NCBI RefSeq assembly: GCF_009830285.1
Contig: NZ_WUQX01000001.1
Span: forward strand, 248,001-312,000
Length of the DNA: 64,000 bases
Source of the DNA: Sporofaciens musculi
GTDB taxonomy: Bacteria > Bacillota > Clostridia > Lachnospirales > Lachnospiraceae
Reading direction: 5' to 3'
The first letter of the stretch is position 1. Each line of letters starts with the position of its first letter. Positions 15,645 through 24,982 of the stretch are shown here, one piece after another. Position numbers and translations under genes: made by a program. The notes under the pieces are model-generated. The model was not told the origin of the DNA and made no database searches. It saw only the letters and a program-made list of their open reading frames with translations.

Positions 15645-17879
15645 CTACTCGGCTTCTGCCTCTTTTTTCAGATAATAGAAGCCAAAGGCCGGAATATTCA
15701 CGCCTCTTGCCTCCATCTTCTCACCTGAAATCAAATCCACATACATACCATCTTCTTCATTGATCCATGCTGTCTTATCATACTCGCTGAAATTAAATAT
15801 TCCAATTAGCTTCTCGCCTTCAAAATACCTTCCGATAGACAGAACGCCGGCTTCCCAAGTCTCAATGGTCCATGTATCCGCAGTAGATACAAATACCTTC
15901 TCTGACTTACGAATCTTCTCTAACTGTCCCAATCTCTGGAATACCTTGCCCTCCACAGTATCTGCATCTGTAATATTCTCTGCCAAATCCCATCTCATTG
16001 CACCGCGGTGGATGTAACGGGAATCAGCCGCCTTGTGCGGATCTTCTTTATAAGTATAATCATTTACCTGTCCAATCTCATCTCCGCTGTAAAGCACAGG
16101 AATTCCAGACTGCATAAACATATACGCATGAAGCATAATATCCTTTTGGATTGCCCTCTCCATAGCCTCGGCATCCTGCTCGAAACCTGCCTTCTCGATA
16201 CCGCACATAGAAGCAGTCGTTCCGCAGAACCTTGCGTCGCCAGTGATTGGGTCTGCATTATACAGCTCTCCGCGGCTGGTGCTCTCACCCACATATCCCT
16301 GGAAATAATCATTCAAGTACTGCTTGTGAGGACGCTCACGGATTCCCTCCCGTAAAAGAGACGCATAATCCAAGCCCCATCCAATATCATCATGACAGCG
16401 CAGATAATTCAGGAACACATATTCCTTTGGCAGACGGTTGACAATGTCAAGCTGCTGCCGCAGAAGTCCCACATCCCTGGTTGCCACAGTATGCCATGTG
16501 GTAGCCATGGTCGTAACATTATAAAGCATATGACACTCCGGCTTCTCCACAGTTCCAAAGTATGGAACCACCTTCTCCGGCTCCATCACGACCTCACCCA
16601 GAAGAAGAACGCTTGGACATACAATCTCACCAATCATACGCATCATGCGGACAATAGTATGTACCTGAGGAAGATTCCTGCACTGTGTATTCAGTTCCTT
16701 CCATATATATGGAACCGCATCAATACGAATAATATCAATACCTTTATTCGCCAGGAATAAGAAATTATACATCATCTCATTAAATACTCTTGGGTTCTTA
16801 TAATTCAAATCCCACTGGTACGGATAGAAGGAGGTCATAACAAAATGCTCTACCTCTGGAAGCCATGTAAAATTCCCCGGCGCTGTCGTCGGAAATACCT
16901 GCGGTACAGTCTTTTCATACTGAGCCGGAATCGAATAGTTATCAAAGAAGAAATATCTGCTCATGTACTCTCCGATTCCCTGTCTTGCCTTCTTAGCCCA
17001 CTCATGATCCTCCGAAGTATGATTCATGACAAAATCCATACAGACATTGATATCCTTCTTATGACATGCCGCAGTCAGACTCTCCAGATCCTCCATGGTA
17101 CCAAGCTTCTCCTGCACCTTACGGAAATCCGCTACCGCATATCCACCGTCAGAACGCCCTTCCACCGTATCCAAAAATGGCATCAGATGGATATAATTTA
17201 CATTACTTTTTTCAACATAATCAAGCTTTGATTCCACACCCTTCATATTACCGGCGAAATTGTCGATATAGAACATCATGCCAAGCATATCGTTCTGCTT
17301 ATACCAGTCAGGACACGCCTCGCGGTTCTGGTCAATCTCCTTCAAATCCTTGTTACGTTCTTCGTAAAAACGATAAAGATTGTCGCACAACTCTGCAAAC
17401 ATTGAACTATTCCCGTATAACTCCATATAGAGCCACTTTAGTTCATCGAAATGTCTTGCAAACCGCTTCTCATAAACTGCTCTTTGCTCTGCCTTTCTGA
17501 AAGCTTCGTTATCTTCTGCCTTCACAGCTTCACTCGTACTCTTTGCTTTGGCTTCCTTATCTTCTGCCTTCACAGCTTCACTCGTACTCTTTGCTTTAGC
17601 TTCCTTATCTTCTGCCTTCACAGCTTCACTCGTACTTTTTGCTTCGGCTGCATCTTCACATACCTTCACTTCTTCTACGGCACTCTCAGAAACCGCTTCT
17701 GTCGTCTTTACAGCTTCTTCCTCTTGAGTTTCCACTTTAACAGCTTCCATATCCTCACTCTCCACCTTTGTTTTGACCTCTGCCGCCTGCACCGCTACAT
17801 TCTGTTCTACAATATTCTGTTTTCCCGTGTTCTGCTTTGCCGCAGCTTGCTTGCGCTCTTTTCTTGATTTCTTTGCCAT
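15645..17879 (-). CDS. amylosucrase-like GH13 alpha-glucan enzyme with repetitive N-terminal extension
   Basis: The catalytic part (about residues 140-740) has all GH13 regions: DFVMNHTSEDHEWA, IIRIDAVPYIWKE with the nucleophile Asp, LLLGEVV with the acid/base Glu, and YLRCHDDIGW with the third Asp. The wording RIDAVPYIWKE and RCHDDIGW is close to amylosucrase and sucrose-hydrolase-type enzymes of GH13_4. An amylosucrase helical N-domain (MELYGNSSMFAEL...) precedes the barrel. The first 130 residues are Lys/Glu/Ala-rich low complexity with three near-perfect 16-residue repeats and no signal peptide, so the enzyme is likely cytoplasmic. Transferase versus hydrolase activity cannot be told from sequence. 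Confidence 0.85.
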   Translation of the reverse strand: MAKKSRKERKQAAAKQNTGKQNIVEQNVAVQAAEVKTKVESEDMEAVKVETQEEEAVKTTEAVSESAVEEVKVCEDAAEAKSTSEAVKAEDKEAKAKSTSEAVKAEDKEAKAKSTSEAVKAEDNEAFRKAEQRAVYEKRFARHFDELKWLYMELYGNSSMFAELCDNLYRFYEERNKDLKEIDQNREACPDWYKQNDMLGMMFYIDNFAGNMKGVESKLDYVEKSNVNYIHLMPFLDTVEGRSDGGYAVADFRKVQEKLGTMEDLESLTAACHKKDINVCMDFVMNHTSEDHEWAKKARQGIGEYMSRYFFFDNYSIPAQYEKTVPQVFPTTAPGNFTWLPEVEHFVMTSFYPYQWDLNYKNPRVFNEMMYNFLFLANKGIDIIRIDAVPYIWKELNTQCRNLPQVHTIVRMMRMIGEIVCPSVLLLGEVVMEPEKVVPYFGTVEKPECHMLYNVTTMATTWHTVATRDVGLLRQQLDIVNRLPKEYVFLNYLRCHDDIGWGLDYASLLREGIRERPHKQYLNDYFQGYVGESTSRGELYNADPITGDARFCGTTASMCGIEKAGFEQDAEAMERAIQKDIMLHAYMFMQSGIPVLYSGDEIGQVNDYTYKEDPHKAADSRYIHRGAMRWDLAENITDADTVEGKVFQRLGQLEKIRKSEKVFVSTADTWTIETWEAGVLSIGRYFEGEKLIGIFNFSEYDKTAWINEEDGMYVDLISGEKMEARGVNIPAFGFYYLKKEAEAE
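17509..17652 (-). repeat. three tandem 48-bp repeats inside the GH13 gene
   Basis: The 48-bp unit begins TTATCTTCTGCCTTCACA on the plus strand and recurs at 17509, 17557 and 17605 with very few changes. It encodes the 16-residue unit KSTSEAVKAEDKEAKA in frame. Such identical units can change copy number by slippage or recombination. Confidence 0.9.
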
Positions 17880-18041
17880 AGTATTTCCTCATTCCATATA
17901 TTTATCTCCTCCGGACATTCCAAAACATATGCCCTTCGGGTGAGTGGACAGCAAAAGCAACCGTAATCATACCAATTCCTTCCTGCCAATCTTATTATAC
18001 TAAAATATATCTTAGGTGTAAAGTTCCTGCACGTGATTCTG

Positions 18042-20066
18042 TCAGCTTCTAAGAATCACAACCCCTTTCTTCTTAAGTTCCAGGCAGTCTCCGCTTCTAT
18101 ACACCTTTCCGTCAACCAGATTCCGGCAATCCCTGTCCAGAACCACCGTACTGCTCTCCTTCTCATGATTGATCAAGAACAGCGTCCTACCCTTTTCATT
18201 GACGCGGACTGCCGCCTCCACACCCTTCGGAGTGTTCATAACCGGCTCAACACCTGCCTCCTGAAACACATTTTTCAGAAAATGCAGATAAAATTCCTCA
18301 TTCGACCGAGTTCCCACATAATAAGAAGTTCCGCTTCCATAATGATTCCTGGTCAAAACCGGCATCCCTCTGTAGAAATCCTCCTCATATCTGCTCATCT
18401 CCTGGGCGTCCTCCAAATGCATTAAATCACAAAGCATGGAGGCCGGATACTTTACACCGTCATAGACAAAAGAATTACTCTCCCCTTCCGGCAAGGCGTC
18501 ATTTTCCTCCACCCATATTCCAAGCACATTCCTCAATTCTCCAGGATATCCGCCTTCAATCACCAGGTCGTGCTCGTCCACAATCCCACTGAAATATGTA
18601 GTAATAAACGTTCCTCCCTGGTCTACATACTGATTCACCTTCTGGGCATATCCTGTCTTTGTCATATAGAGCAGCGGCGCAATCACCACCTTATAAGGAG
18701 ACATGTCATCCTCAACGCTGATAATGTCTACCGGAACATTCTGCTCAAATGCCGCCGTATAATAATCCTTCACAGCATCCAGATATTTCATAAGAACGCT
18801 CGGCCCTGCAGAATACTCTAAGGCCCACCAGTTATCCCAGTCAAACACAATCGCCGTCTTAGAAGGCGTGCGCCCCTCAAGGAACTCGTCCTTCAGTTCT
18901 TCAAGCTCCCTTCCCAGAGCCTCCACTTCAAGAAATACCCTGGTATCATCCCTTCCCGCATGGTCAATCACTGCGCCATGATACTTCTCACACGCACCGC
19001 GGCCTCTGCGGATTTGAAAAAACTGAATGGCATCCGCCCCGTGCGCCGCCGCCTGTAGGCTCAAAAGCCGCATCTCTCCTGGCCTTTTCAGCTTGTTATA
19101 GTGATGCCAGTTCGTCACGCTTGGTGTCTGCTCCATTAATACAAACGACTGCTGCCCCTTAATGCCGCGCATCAGGTCATGGCGCATAGCAACCGCCGCC
19201 GGACTGTCTAACGGTTCCGGATAGCTGTCCCAGGAGACGAAATCCATCTCCCCCGCCCATTTCTGATAATCCAAATCCTTAAAAAATCCCATCAGATTCG
19301 TGGTAATAGGCACATCCGGCATCTCCTTCTTTATTGCATCATATTCCAGGCGAAAACAATTAAGAATACTGTCTGACATGAATCTTCGATAATCCAGAGA
19401 AATCCCCTGAAACATCGTGCGCTCTCCTGCATCTCCATGAATAAAATGCTCGCTTTTCAGATTGGGAAGTACAATCTCGTCCCAGTCATAAAAGGTATGG
19501 CCCCAGAATTCCGTGTAAAAGCAGCGGTTGACTTCCTCAATCGTTCCATATTTGTCCTTAAGCCACTCCCGAAATGCCTTCTCGCAGTTCTCGCAATGAC
19601 ATTCCCCTCCAAATTCATTGGACACATGCCATGCCACAATATTGTCATAATCCTTGTACCGCTTCGCAAGCTCGCCCGCAAGCCTGGGCGCATACAGCCG
19701 GTAAGTGGGACTATTGGGGCAGGAATTATGCCTCCCTCCAAAGCTTCTCTTGGTTCCGTCTGCATCCGTCCTCAATATATCCGGATGCCGCTTCGCCATC
19801 CACGCAGGATGAGCCCCTGTCGCCGTAGCCATACAGACCTTAAGCCCATTTTCCCGCACCAACTCCATAATCTTGTCCAGCCGTTCAAAGCAATAAGTAT
19901 CCTCATTGGGCTGCAGGGACGCCCAACTGAACACATTCAGGGTGACCATATTGATATGGGCCTTCTTCATCATTCGCATATCCTCCTGCCATATCTCCTG
20001 CGGCCATTGTTCTGGGTTATAATCCCCTCCATACAAGATTTCCTTTACATTTTTTCCATATGCCAT
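18042..20066 (-). CDS. GH42 beta-galactosidase
   Basis: This is a GH42 enzyme that releases terminal beta-galactose, of 674 residues, the normal size. It opens with ILYGGDYNPEQWP, the classic GH42 start. The acid/base Glu is in WHVSNEFGGECHC and the nucleophile in SFVLMEQTPSVTNW. CHCENC is the cysteine cluster that binds zinc in many members. The C-terminal part is the trimerisation (glutamine amidotransferase-like) and beta domains. There is no signal peptide, so it is cytoplasmic. ATG 20066 has AAGGAGGAG upstream; the frame extends to 20111 without support. Confidence 0.93.
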   Translation of the reverse strand: MAYGKNVKEILYGGDYNPEQWPQEIWQEDMRMMKKAHINMVTLNVFSWASLQPNEDTYCFERLDKIMELVRENGLKVCMATATGAHPAWMAKRHPDILRTDADGTKRSFGGRHNSCPNSPTYRLYAPRLAGELAKRYKDYDNIVAWHVSNEFGGECHCENCEKAFREWLKDKYGTIEEVNRCFYTEFWGHTFYDWDEIVLPNLKSEHFIHGDAGERTMFQGISLDYRRFMSDSILNCFRLEYDAIKKEMPDVPITTNLMGFFKDLDYQKWAGEMDFVSWDSYPEPLDSPAAVAMRHDLMRGIKGQQSFVLMEQTPSVTNWHHYNKLKRPGEMRLLSLQAAAHGADAIQFFQIRRGRGACEKYHGAVIDHAGRDDTRVFLEVEALGRELEELKDEFLEGRTPSKTAIVFDWDNWWALEYSAGPSVLMKYLDAVKDYYTAAFEQNVPVDIISVEDDMSPYKVVIAPLLYMTKTGYAQKVNQYVDQGGTFITTYFSGIVDEHDLVIEGGYPGELRNVLGIWVEENDALPEGESNSFVYDGVKYPASMLCDLMHLEDAQEMSRYEEDFYRGMPVLTRNHYGSGTSYYVGTRSNEEFYLHFLKNVFQEAGVEPVMNTPKGVEAAVRVNEKGRTLFLINHEKESSTVVLDRDCRNLVDGKVYRSGDCLELKKKGVVILRS

Positions 20067-20138
20067 AATACTCCTCCTTTTCGGCAGAAGCCACTTTTTA
20101 ATACTTCGCATTAGGCTTCCTTCTATAAAAAATCAATT

Positions 20139-20801
20139 TTATAAACTGTCTTCTGTAAATATGCTCAATGTATCTGCTTCGTAATTATACCTAAGAATCT
20201 TTACCTCCAAAAGCTCTTTCGCCCCTTCCACGATATGTCTAAGACCCTGCACTAACGACGGCATCATGGAAGCCATCTGCGGATTATCCTTACCTAAATA
20301 TGCAAAATCATTGTCACATAAGCCAATCAACAGGCCTGCGCACTTATGCGCTTCGCAGAATTGCCGAAGCAAGGGTCGATACAGCGCACCCGACGCACAG
20401 CGTTCCCTGAGAGCGCCTGTAACGCACCACACGCGGCTTTCTTCCTCTGCATCCTCCATTGCCTTGGCAATTCCCCTGATAATAGGAAGTTTATTCTTAT
20501 CCTCACACCCTTCCTCAAATTCTCGAAAATACTCTGAAAAGGGAATAATCTCCGTATGCATAATCGTAACTGTACTTTCTAAAATGGCGTGAAAAATATC
20601 CTCTTCTGACATCCCCTCACATTCTACATCCTCTGGACTTAGGTAAACCGGCTCAAATATATATTTGCTAAGTAACTCAGGATCAAACATAAAATATACG
20701 ACCGACACCCCATATTTGGTCCGGTATCTGTATACCTCCGGACTTAAATCCGCTGTTTCCAGTTCCATTGTCAGTAATGCTAATTCATTTTTCTTCAACA
20801 T
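20139..20801 (-). CDS. hypothetical protein, paralogue of 23431-24141
   Basis: I do not recognise this 220-residue protein with certainty. It shares with the gene at 23431-24141 the pattern MELET(A/E)(D/N)L.P(E/D).YRYRT..G..VVY(F/Y)MFD.EL, then PVYL or PIYL, RVWCVT or RLWCVT, and a Leu-rich segment ending in GL.DND or GFSNND. The spacing recalls the C-terminal part of DUF5688 proteins, common in Lachnospiraceae, but that is only an impression. No membrane segments. AAGGAGAG precedes the ATG. Several small accessory genes follow, so this may be the edge of the accessory region. Confidence 0.6.
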   Translation of the reverse strand: MLKKNELALLTMELETADLSPEVYRYRTKYGVSVVYFMFDPELLSKYIFEPVYLSPEDVECEGMSEEDIFHAILESTVTIMHTEIIPFSEYFREFEEGCEDKNKLPIIRGIAKAMEDAEEESRVWCVTGALRERCASGALYRPLLRQFCEAHKCAGLLIGLCDNDFAYLGKDNPQMASMMPSLVQGLRHIVEGAKELLEVKILRYNYEADTLSIFTEDSL

Positions 20802-20994
20802 CGCTTTCTCTCCTTACACTCTTGACTCTACAACCACTTTGTCATTTTAAAATCCTCTTTAAGTACTATGTTATACTGTATATTTTACTACGTTCCGAAG
20901 ACATTTGCCATATTATTATAGTCGCAGTAAGACTATTATTCAATACACGTTTTTTTCTTTTTTATAATGGGGAAAAAGGTATGGTGATTCGTAT

Positions 20995-21207
20995 ATGATA
21001 TTTGAAAATATCCGGAATTTACGGGAAGATAACGATAAGACACAGAAGGAACTGGCTGAATACTTAAATATTAAACAGACAACATATTCTAAATATGAAT
21101 TAGGCAAAATTAATATCCCGATTGAAATGCTAATTAAGCTGGCTGATTTTTATGACGTATCCCTTGATTATCTGACGGGAAGGGATTCCAGAAAAAACAG
21201 AACATAA
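20995..21207 (+). CDS. small XRE-family (Cro/CI-type) HTH regulator
   Basis: The 70-residue protein is essentially one helix-turn-helix domain: NIRNLREDNDKTQKELAEYLNIKQTTYSKYELGKINIPIEMLIKLADFYDVSLDYLTG. It is a stand-alone DNA-binding protein of the kind found in phage, plasmid and toxin-antitoxin loci. The start at ATG 20995 gives the normal N-terminus, with GGGGAAAAAGG some 20 bases upstream as a weak ribosome site. A long imperfect hairpin follows its stop. Its target is not evident. Confidence 0.85.
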   Translation: MIFENIRNLREDNDKTQKELAEYLNIKQTTYSKYELGKINIPIEMLIKLADFYDVSLDYLTGRDSRKNRT

Positions 21208-21267
21208 ATAGGGATGTCGTCCTAAGCAAAAATGGTATATTTTATGCTTAGTGTGACACCCCTATTT
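21206..21267. terminator. long hairpin between HTH and YciI genes
   Basis: AAATAGGGATGTCGTCCTAAGC faces GCTTAGTGTGACACCCCTATTT across an 18-base AT-rich loop. The pairing is about 18 of 22. It has no clear T tract, so it may be a terminator for the two convergent genes or a remnant of a small palindromic element. Confidence 0.45.
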
Positions 21268-21286
21268 ATCATTTGCTCGTATTGAG

Positions 21287-21586
21287 TTATAGTAAATAAT
21301 TATTCTCTTTATCAGCCACCTGCAAGGCCGCCAGCGTATACGTCGCATACCCCTCGGCCACAAGCGGCTCTAATTTGCAAAGAGCTTCAGCCTCCTCATA
21401 GCTCTGTGTCTTAAAAATAACCATACCTGCAACACCTGGATAGCCTTTAAGCGGGCCGCAAAGCACTATTTTCCCATCGGCGTCTAAATTTCTCAGATTC
21501 TCTACATGCCTCGTAATTACCGCCTTTGTAACTTTGTTATAAGTCTTTCCCTTTTTTATTGTCATTACATATAACCATTTTTCCAT
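21287..21586 (-). CDS. YciI-family protein
   Basis: The protein has 99 residues with the ferredoxin-like YciI fold signature: a start LYVMTIKKG, then TRHVENLRNLDADGKIVLCGPL with the conserved His and the GP motif, and YEEAEALCKLEPLVAEGYATYTLAALQV with the conserved alternating strand. YciI proteins are putative small enzymes of unknown substrate. AGGAGGAG lies before the ATG. It stands alone. Confidence 0.85.
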   Translation of the reverse strand: MEKWLYVMTIKKGKTYNKVTKAVITRHVENLRNLDADGKIVLCGPLKGYPGVAGMVIFKTQSYEEAEALCKLEPLVAEGYATYTLAALQVADKENNYLL

Positions 21587-21642
21587 GTCTTCTCCTCCTA
21601 AATCCTGTCATTTACGTCAGTTTTCATCCAAACTACACAAAA

Positions 21643-22197
21643 TTACATATAGATTTTAACAATATCAGCCGCTCTTTCTTTGAGCATGGTGCGGGCTATC
21701 TCCGGCTCAATAATTTCAACATACTTTCCAAAAGATAGAAGATAATTAAAAGTCCAGTTGTTCAGCTCATATTGAACTGTTACGTAATAATTCCCATCAT
21801 CACATAAGCAGACTTGATCTTCTTGAAATTCATCATATAGCCTATGTGCAATTTCAGTGGAAAATTTTAATTTTAAAACGGGAAAATTACATTCTTCTTT
21901 ACATTCAGACGTCAATAAATAATCCGAAGACAGTTCGCGCTCAAAAGTCTCCTCTGTGACCTTAAGATGCTTGATTCTGGACAGACGAAATATTCTAATT
22001 TCTTCTCTGTCTCTGCAATGTCCTACAATATACCAGGCATGTGATTTGAAAACTAACCGCAAGGGTTCTATTTCTCTCTCTGATTTTCTTAATTCAGAAT
22101 TAAAATAGTAAAACGAAATCACATGTTTATTGAGAATCGCATACTGTATATCAGAAATTTTAATTTTTTCTTTTTCATCACTAAGGCAATTAAAATT
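21643..22197 (-). pseudogene. WYL-domain transcriptional regulator, C-terminal remnant
   Basis: The open frame (from after a stop at 22198-22200) encodes the WYL ligand-sensing domain: AILNKHVISFYYFN, EREIEPLRLVFKSHAWYIVGHCRDREEIRIFRLSRI, then the WCX-type extension to the end. The N-terminal HTH domain that YafY-type regulators need is missing. The break coincides with the start of the repeated sequence (22220 onward) that flanks the Rpn-type genes. The remnant was probably cut by insertion or deletion at that repeat. An internal ATG at 22122 could give a 159-residue product without DNA binding. Confidence 0.75.
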
Positions 22198-22480
22198 CTA
22201 ATTTCTTCTTGACTTTTTAGTTTAGATTATTTTCCCCTATTCGGACATTAGACAATCTCTAATTTTTTCTCCCAGAAATTGAAAAAAGGCATAGTCCAAA
22301 TACACCGATTGAACTAAGCCTTATGGCATTGAGCAGACACTTTTCTATAAAAGTTCTCTATACCCTTATCCTCAATTATGAATCTGGCGGCAAAACGCCT
22401 TCCAATTATCCCTTTTTAGGTTATTGTCGCCGTTCCGTCGCCATGATTTCCTTATCACCTTGATACGCCAATATTTAGCT

Positions 22481-23302
22481 TTAAAGATACTTTTCAGAGG
22501 TTTCTGGACTTAAGTTATACTGCTGTTGAATCTTGATCCGAATCGTCTGTAGAGGAATATTTAACTCTTTTAATAAAGTAACTGTTCCCCTAATGCCTTC
22601 TTCTCTTCCCATCTCTCTTCCCTTTTCTTCTGCCTCTTCCCAGATTTCCTGTTCTCTCATTAACAAAGTCATGTATTCCAACCTCCATTCTTCACTTGCT
22701 TTTATCTGCGCCACCCTGTCTTCAATCTCTTTTACAAAGGGACTATCACTTTTTTCACCGTTTACATATTTAAGAAATTCTCTTATTTCCTCATCCTCTG
22801 CATTGATGTAATCCTTGGCATTGAAAAAAATCTTCTTCGCACCGTCGTTTAGCTTTAATTCCTTGTCCTCTATACAGAAATTCTCAAATGTATATTGCGC
22901 TTTCTCTTGATGAAACGGGTCAAATGTACAGATAAATATCACATAGCTTTCTTTTAATTTCTTGTAATTTTCTCCCTTCTCTATTGTATTCAAGTCTATC
23001 ATCCCTTGGTAGTATCGGCTTCTCTTCGGCAAATTCCGCTTATCTGTCGTTTGCATCTCCAAATCAAAGACCCTGTTCCCATCTTCGATATATACGTCTA
23101 AACATATACTCTTCGCATCCTTTTCAATATTGATCGACTTCTGTTCTTCCAAGTATACAATATCCCTAATCTTGGTTTGAAGCAGTCTCTCCAGAAGCTT
23201 TTTGCAGAGTTTCTTATCCTGCATAACCTTGGCAAACATGAAATCATCTTTTATCTCTAGTTCTTCCCATGCTTTGATTGCTTCCTGCATCTCCATCGCC
23301 AT
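22481..23302 (-). CDS. Rpn/PD-(D/E)XK nuclease family putative transposase, copy 1
   Basis: The 273-residue protein belongs to the PD-(D/E)XK_2/Rpn family, often annotated as family transposase. KDDFMFAKVMQDKKLCKKLLERLL is the usual opening. SICLDVYIEDGNRVFDLEMQT gives the DxxE.Q core (Asp, then ExQ in place of ExK), followed by LPKRSRYYQGMIDLN. The C-terminus is a helical tail with charged MGREEG repeats and a terminal HTH-like segment. Members such as E. coli RpnA promote RecA-independent recombination; I infer that role here. It is almost identical to copy 2 at 28438-29283, and both lie within a longer duplicated unit. Confidence 0.85.
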   Translation of the reverse strand: MAMEMQEAIKAWEELEIKDDFMFAKVMQDKKLCKKLLERLLQTKIRDIVYLEEQKSINIEKDAKSICLDVYIEDGNRVFDLEMQTTDKRNLPKRSRYYQGMIDLNTIEKGENYKKLKESYVIFICTFDPFHQEKAQYTFENFCIEDKELKLNDGAKKIFFNAKDYINAEDEEIREFLKYVNGEKSDSPFVKEIEDRVAQIKASEEWRLEYMTLLMREQEIWEEAEEKGREMGREEGIRGTVTLLKELNIPLQTIRIKIQQQYNLSPETSEKYL

Positions 23303-23430
23303 TCATCTCCTTTATATTATATTACCATGTCTTTTACTTTTACTCAATTTAAATTCTTCCGCAATCAAAAAACCTGGTGAGTCGGTCATGATCAGTCTGC
23401 CCTACACATATGAGTAATATTATTAATTTT

Positions 23431-24141
23431 TCATACGAAATCCATTTTCTCAAGTTCTTCTAAAGAATCTTTCCTGTAATCATAAATAAGGAGTTGTCTC
23501 TGTATAATCTTCCCCGAATCCGAACGCACGCTTCCAACTCCATCAAGCAACTCCCTTATAGTCATAATGGTATTTTCATTTACCATGCTGAGGAGAGCAT
23601 AATCGTTATTAGAGAAACCCACTAATAAATGCCTGCAATCGCAAGTCATGCAAAATTTCCTTAATAGACGTTTATAGAAACCGCCAACCGCACCACGTTC
23701 TCCAAGGATATTAGTAACACACCAAAGCCGTTTATTCTTATTCTCAATTTTCCTCATTACTGTTGCCAGTCTCTTGATTACCGGAATTAATGACCTTTCA
23801 CAAACCCGTTTCAAGTCTTCTAAATATTCTGGGAAAAGCATAATTCTAGGCTGAGTCATAATAACGGTATTTTTTAATACTTTTTGGAAAAGTTCATTTT
23901 CCCTCATTCCAAAATAGAAAATATCAGAATTATTTAAGTAAATCGGCTGAAAGATTAATTCATTCATAAGTTCAAAATCAAACATATAATAAACAACGTT
24001 AAACCCCCATTCAGTACGGTATCTATATATATCTGGGTTTAAGTTTTCGGTTTCCAGTTCCATCAGAACGACTTCCAATTCTTTGCAGGTAACCATATTT
24101 TTAATTCTTCTTGGTTGATTGCCCCATCTTTTAATTCTCAT
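23431..24141 (-). CDS. hypothetical protein, paralogue of 20139-20801
   Basis: The protein has 236 residues. MELETENLNPDIYRYRTEWGFNVVYYMFDFELM, IYLNNSDIFYFGM, RLWCVTNILGERGAVGGFYKRLLRKFC and LLVGFSNNDYALL align along the whole length with the paralogue 3 kb away. Function unknown. Its start overlaps the stop of the upstream gene (ATGAGAATTAA), so it is translationally coupled to it. An alternative start at ATG 24096 would begin nearer the conserved region. Confidence 0.6.
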   Translation of the reverse strand: MRIKRWGNQPRRIKNMVTCKELEVVLMELETENLNPDIYRYRTEWGFNVVYYMFDFELMNELIFQPIYLNNSDIFYFGMRENELFQKVLKNTVIMTQPRIMLFPEYLEDLKRVCERSLIPVIKRLATVMRKIENKNKRLWCVTNILGERGAVGGFYKRLLRKFCMTCDCRHLLVGFSNNDYALLSMVNENTIMTIRELLDGVGSVRSDSGKIIQRQLLIYDYRKDSLEELEKMDFV

Positions 24142-24538
24142 GGATTAAAAGCCCCCCTTTCCTTTTTAAATCTTTCTTTTTCATAGAATAGACCACAAAA
24201 ATGGTACGGTCTTGGGCTGGAATGGAGATATCGTACCAACTCCATATACGTTTCTTCTTCATAGTGTGTTTCTTGCCTTTAACCTCAATGGCATGGAAAT
24301 TATTCTCTGAATACTCCACTTCTTCGGTATATAAGTGCAATCTATCTAAAATCTCAATCAAATCATTCCGAAGATGGTTCAAAAATAATGTTACATAGTC
24401 GTTATCACTTGCTTTTTCAAACTCAAGGATATAGCCGATTTCATGAAGCACCATTCTTGGAATTTTATATTCTTTCAGTAAAGGATTTATATTCCTCAGC
24501 ATTGAAAGCTGATTCTGGTTAAATATTTTAATCTGCAT
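24131..24538 (-). CDS. hypothetical protein, first gene of a two-gene operon
   Basis: Unrecognised protein of 135 residues from ATG 24538, which has GGAGGAAGG upstream; the frame reaches 24655 without support. It is soluble and helical (MLRNINPLLKEYKIPRMVLHEIGYILEFEKASDNDYVTLFLNHLRNDLIEIL), with a basic C-terminus containing KGKKHTMKKKRIWSWYDI. It overlaps the next gene by 11 nt. No known motif. Confidence 0.5.
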   Translation of the reverse strand: MQIKIFNQNQLSMLRNINPLLKEYKIPRMVLHEIGYILEFEKASDNDYVTLFLNHLRNDLIEILDRLHLYTEEVEYSENNFHAIEVKGKKHTMKKKRIWSWYDISIPAQDRTIFVVYSMKKKDLKRKGGLLIHEN

Positions 24539-24737
24539 ATGTATAACCTTCCTCCCTATATAGAAGAAAGCCGAAGCGCATGTTTTGCACCTCGGCTTGT
24601 CTTCCGTATGATTTTCTATTAATGGCATTATACCATTGCTATTACAAAAATGCAATATATTACTTTACAAATATTATATTTTACATTGTTTATGCAAATC
24701 ATTAATTCATATAAAATTTTATCAGTGGGGTGATTGT

Positions 24738-24977
24738 ATGGATAAAACAGGTTCACATATAGAAGAATATACCAAGTTAGGGTTGAATATCGCTTATTAC
24801 CGCAAGTTGAAAGGATTAACGCAATTAAAACTAGCTGAGTCGGTCAATATCAGCCGTACACACATGAGTAATATCGAAGCCCCTAATATTCCTACGTCTA
24901 TATCGTTAGAAACCTTGTTTAATATTGCTGATACCTTGGAAATACCTGTTTATAAACTTTTTATATTTAAAGATTAA
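24738..24977 (+). CDS. small XRE-family HTH regulator
   Basis: The protein has 79 residues; GLNIAYYRKLKGLTQLKLAESVNISRTHMSNIEAPN followed by SLETLFNIADTLEIPVYKLF is a complete Cro/CI-type domain. ATG 24738 is preceded by GGGGTGATT. A decayed copy of its middle part (GAGTCGGTCA...ACATATGAGTAATAT) is found at 23371-23415, next to the first Rpn gene. It is divergent from the two-gene operon at 24131-24538, which it might control. Confidence 0.85.
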   Translation: MDKTGSHIEEYTKLGLNIAYYRKLKGLTQLKLAESVNISRTHMSNIEAPNIPTSISLETLFNIADTLEIPVYKLFIFKD

Positions 24978-24982
24978 TCGTA

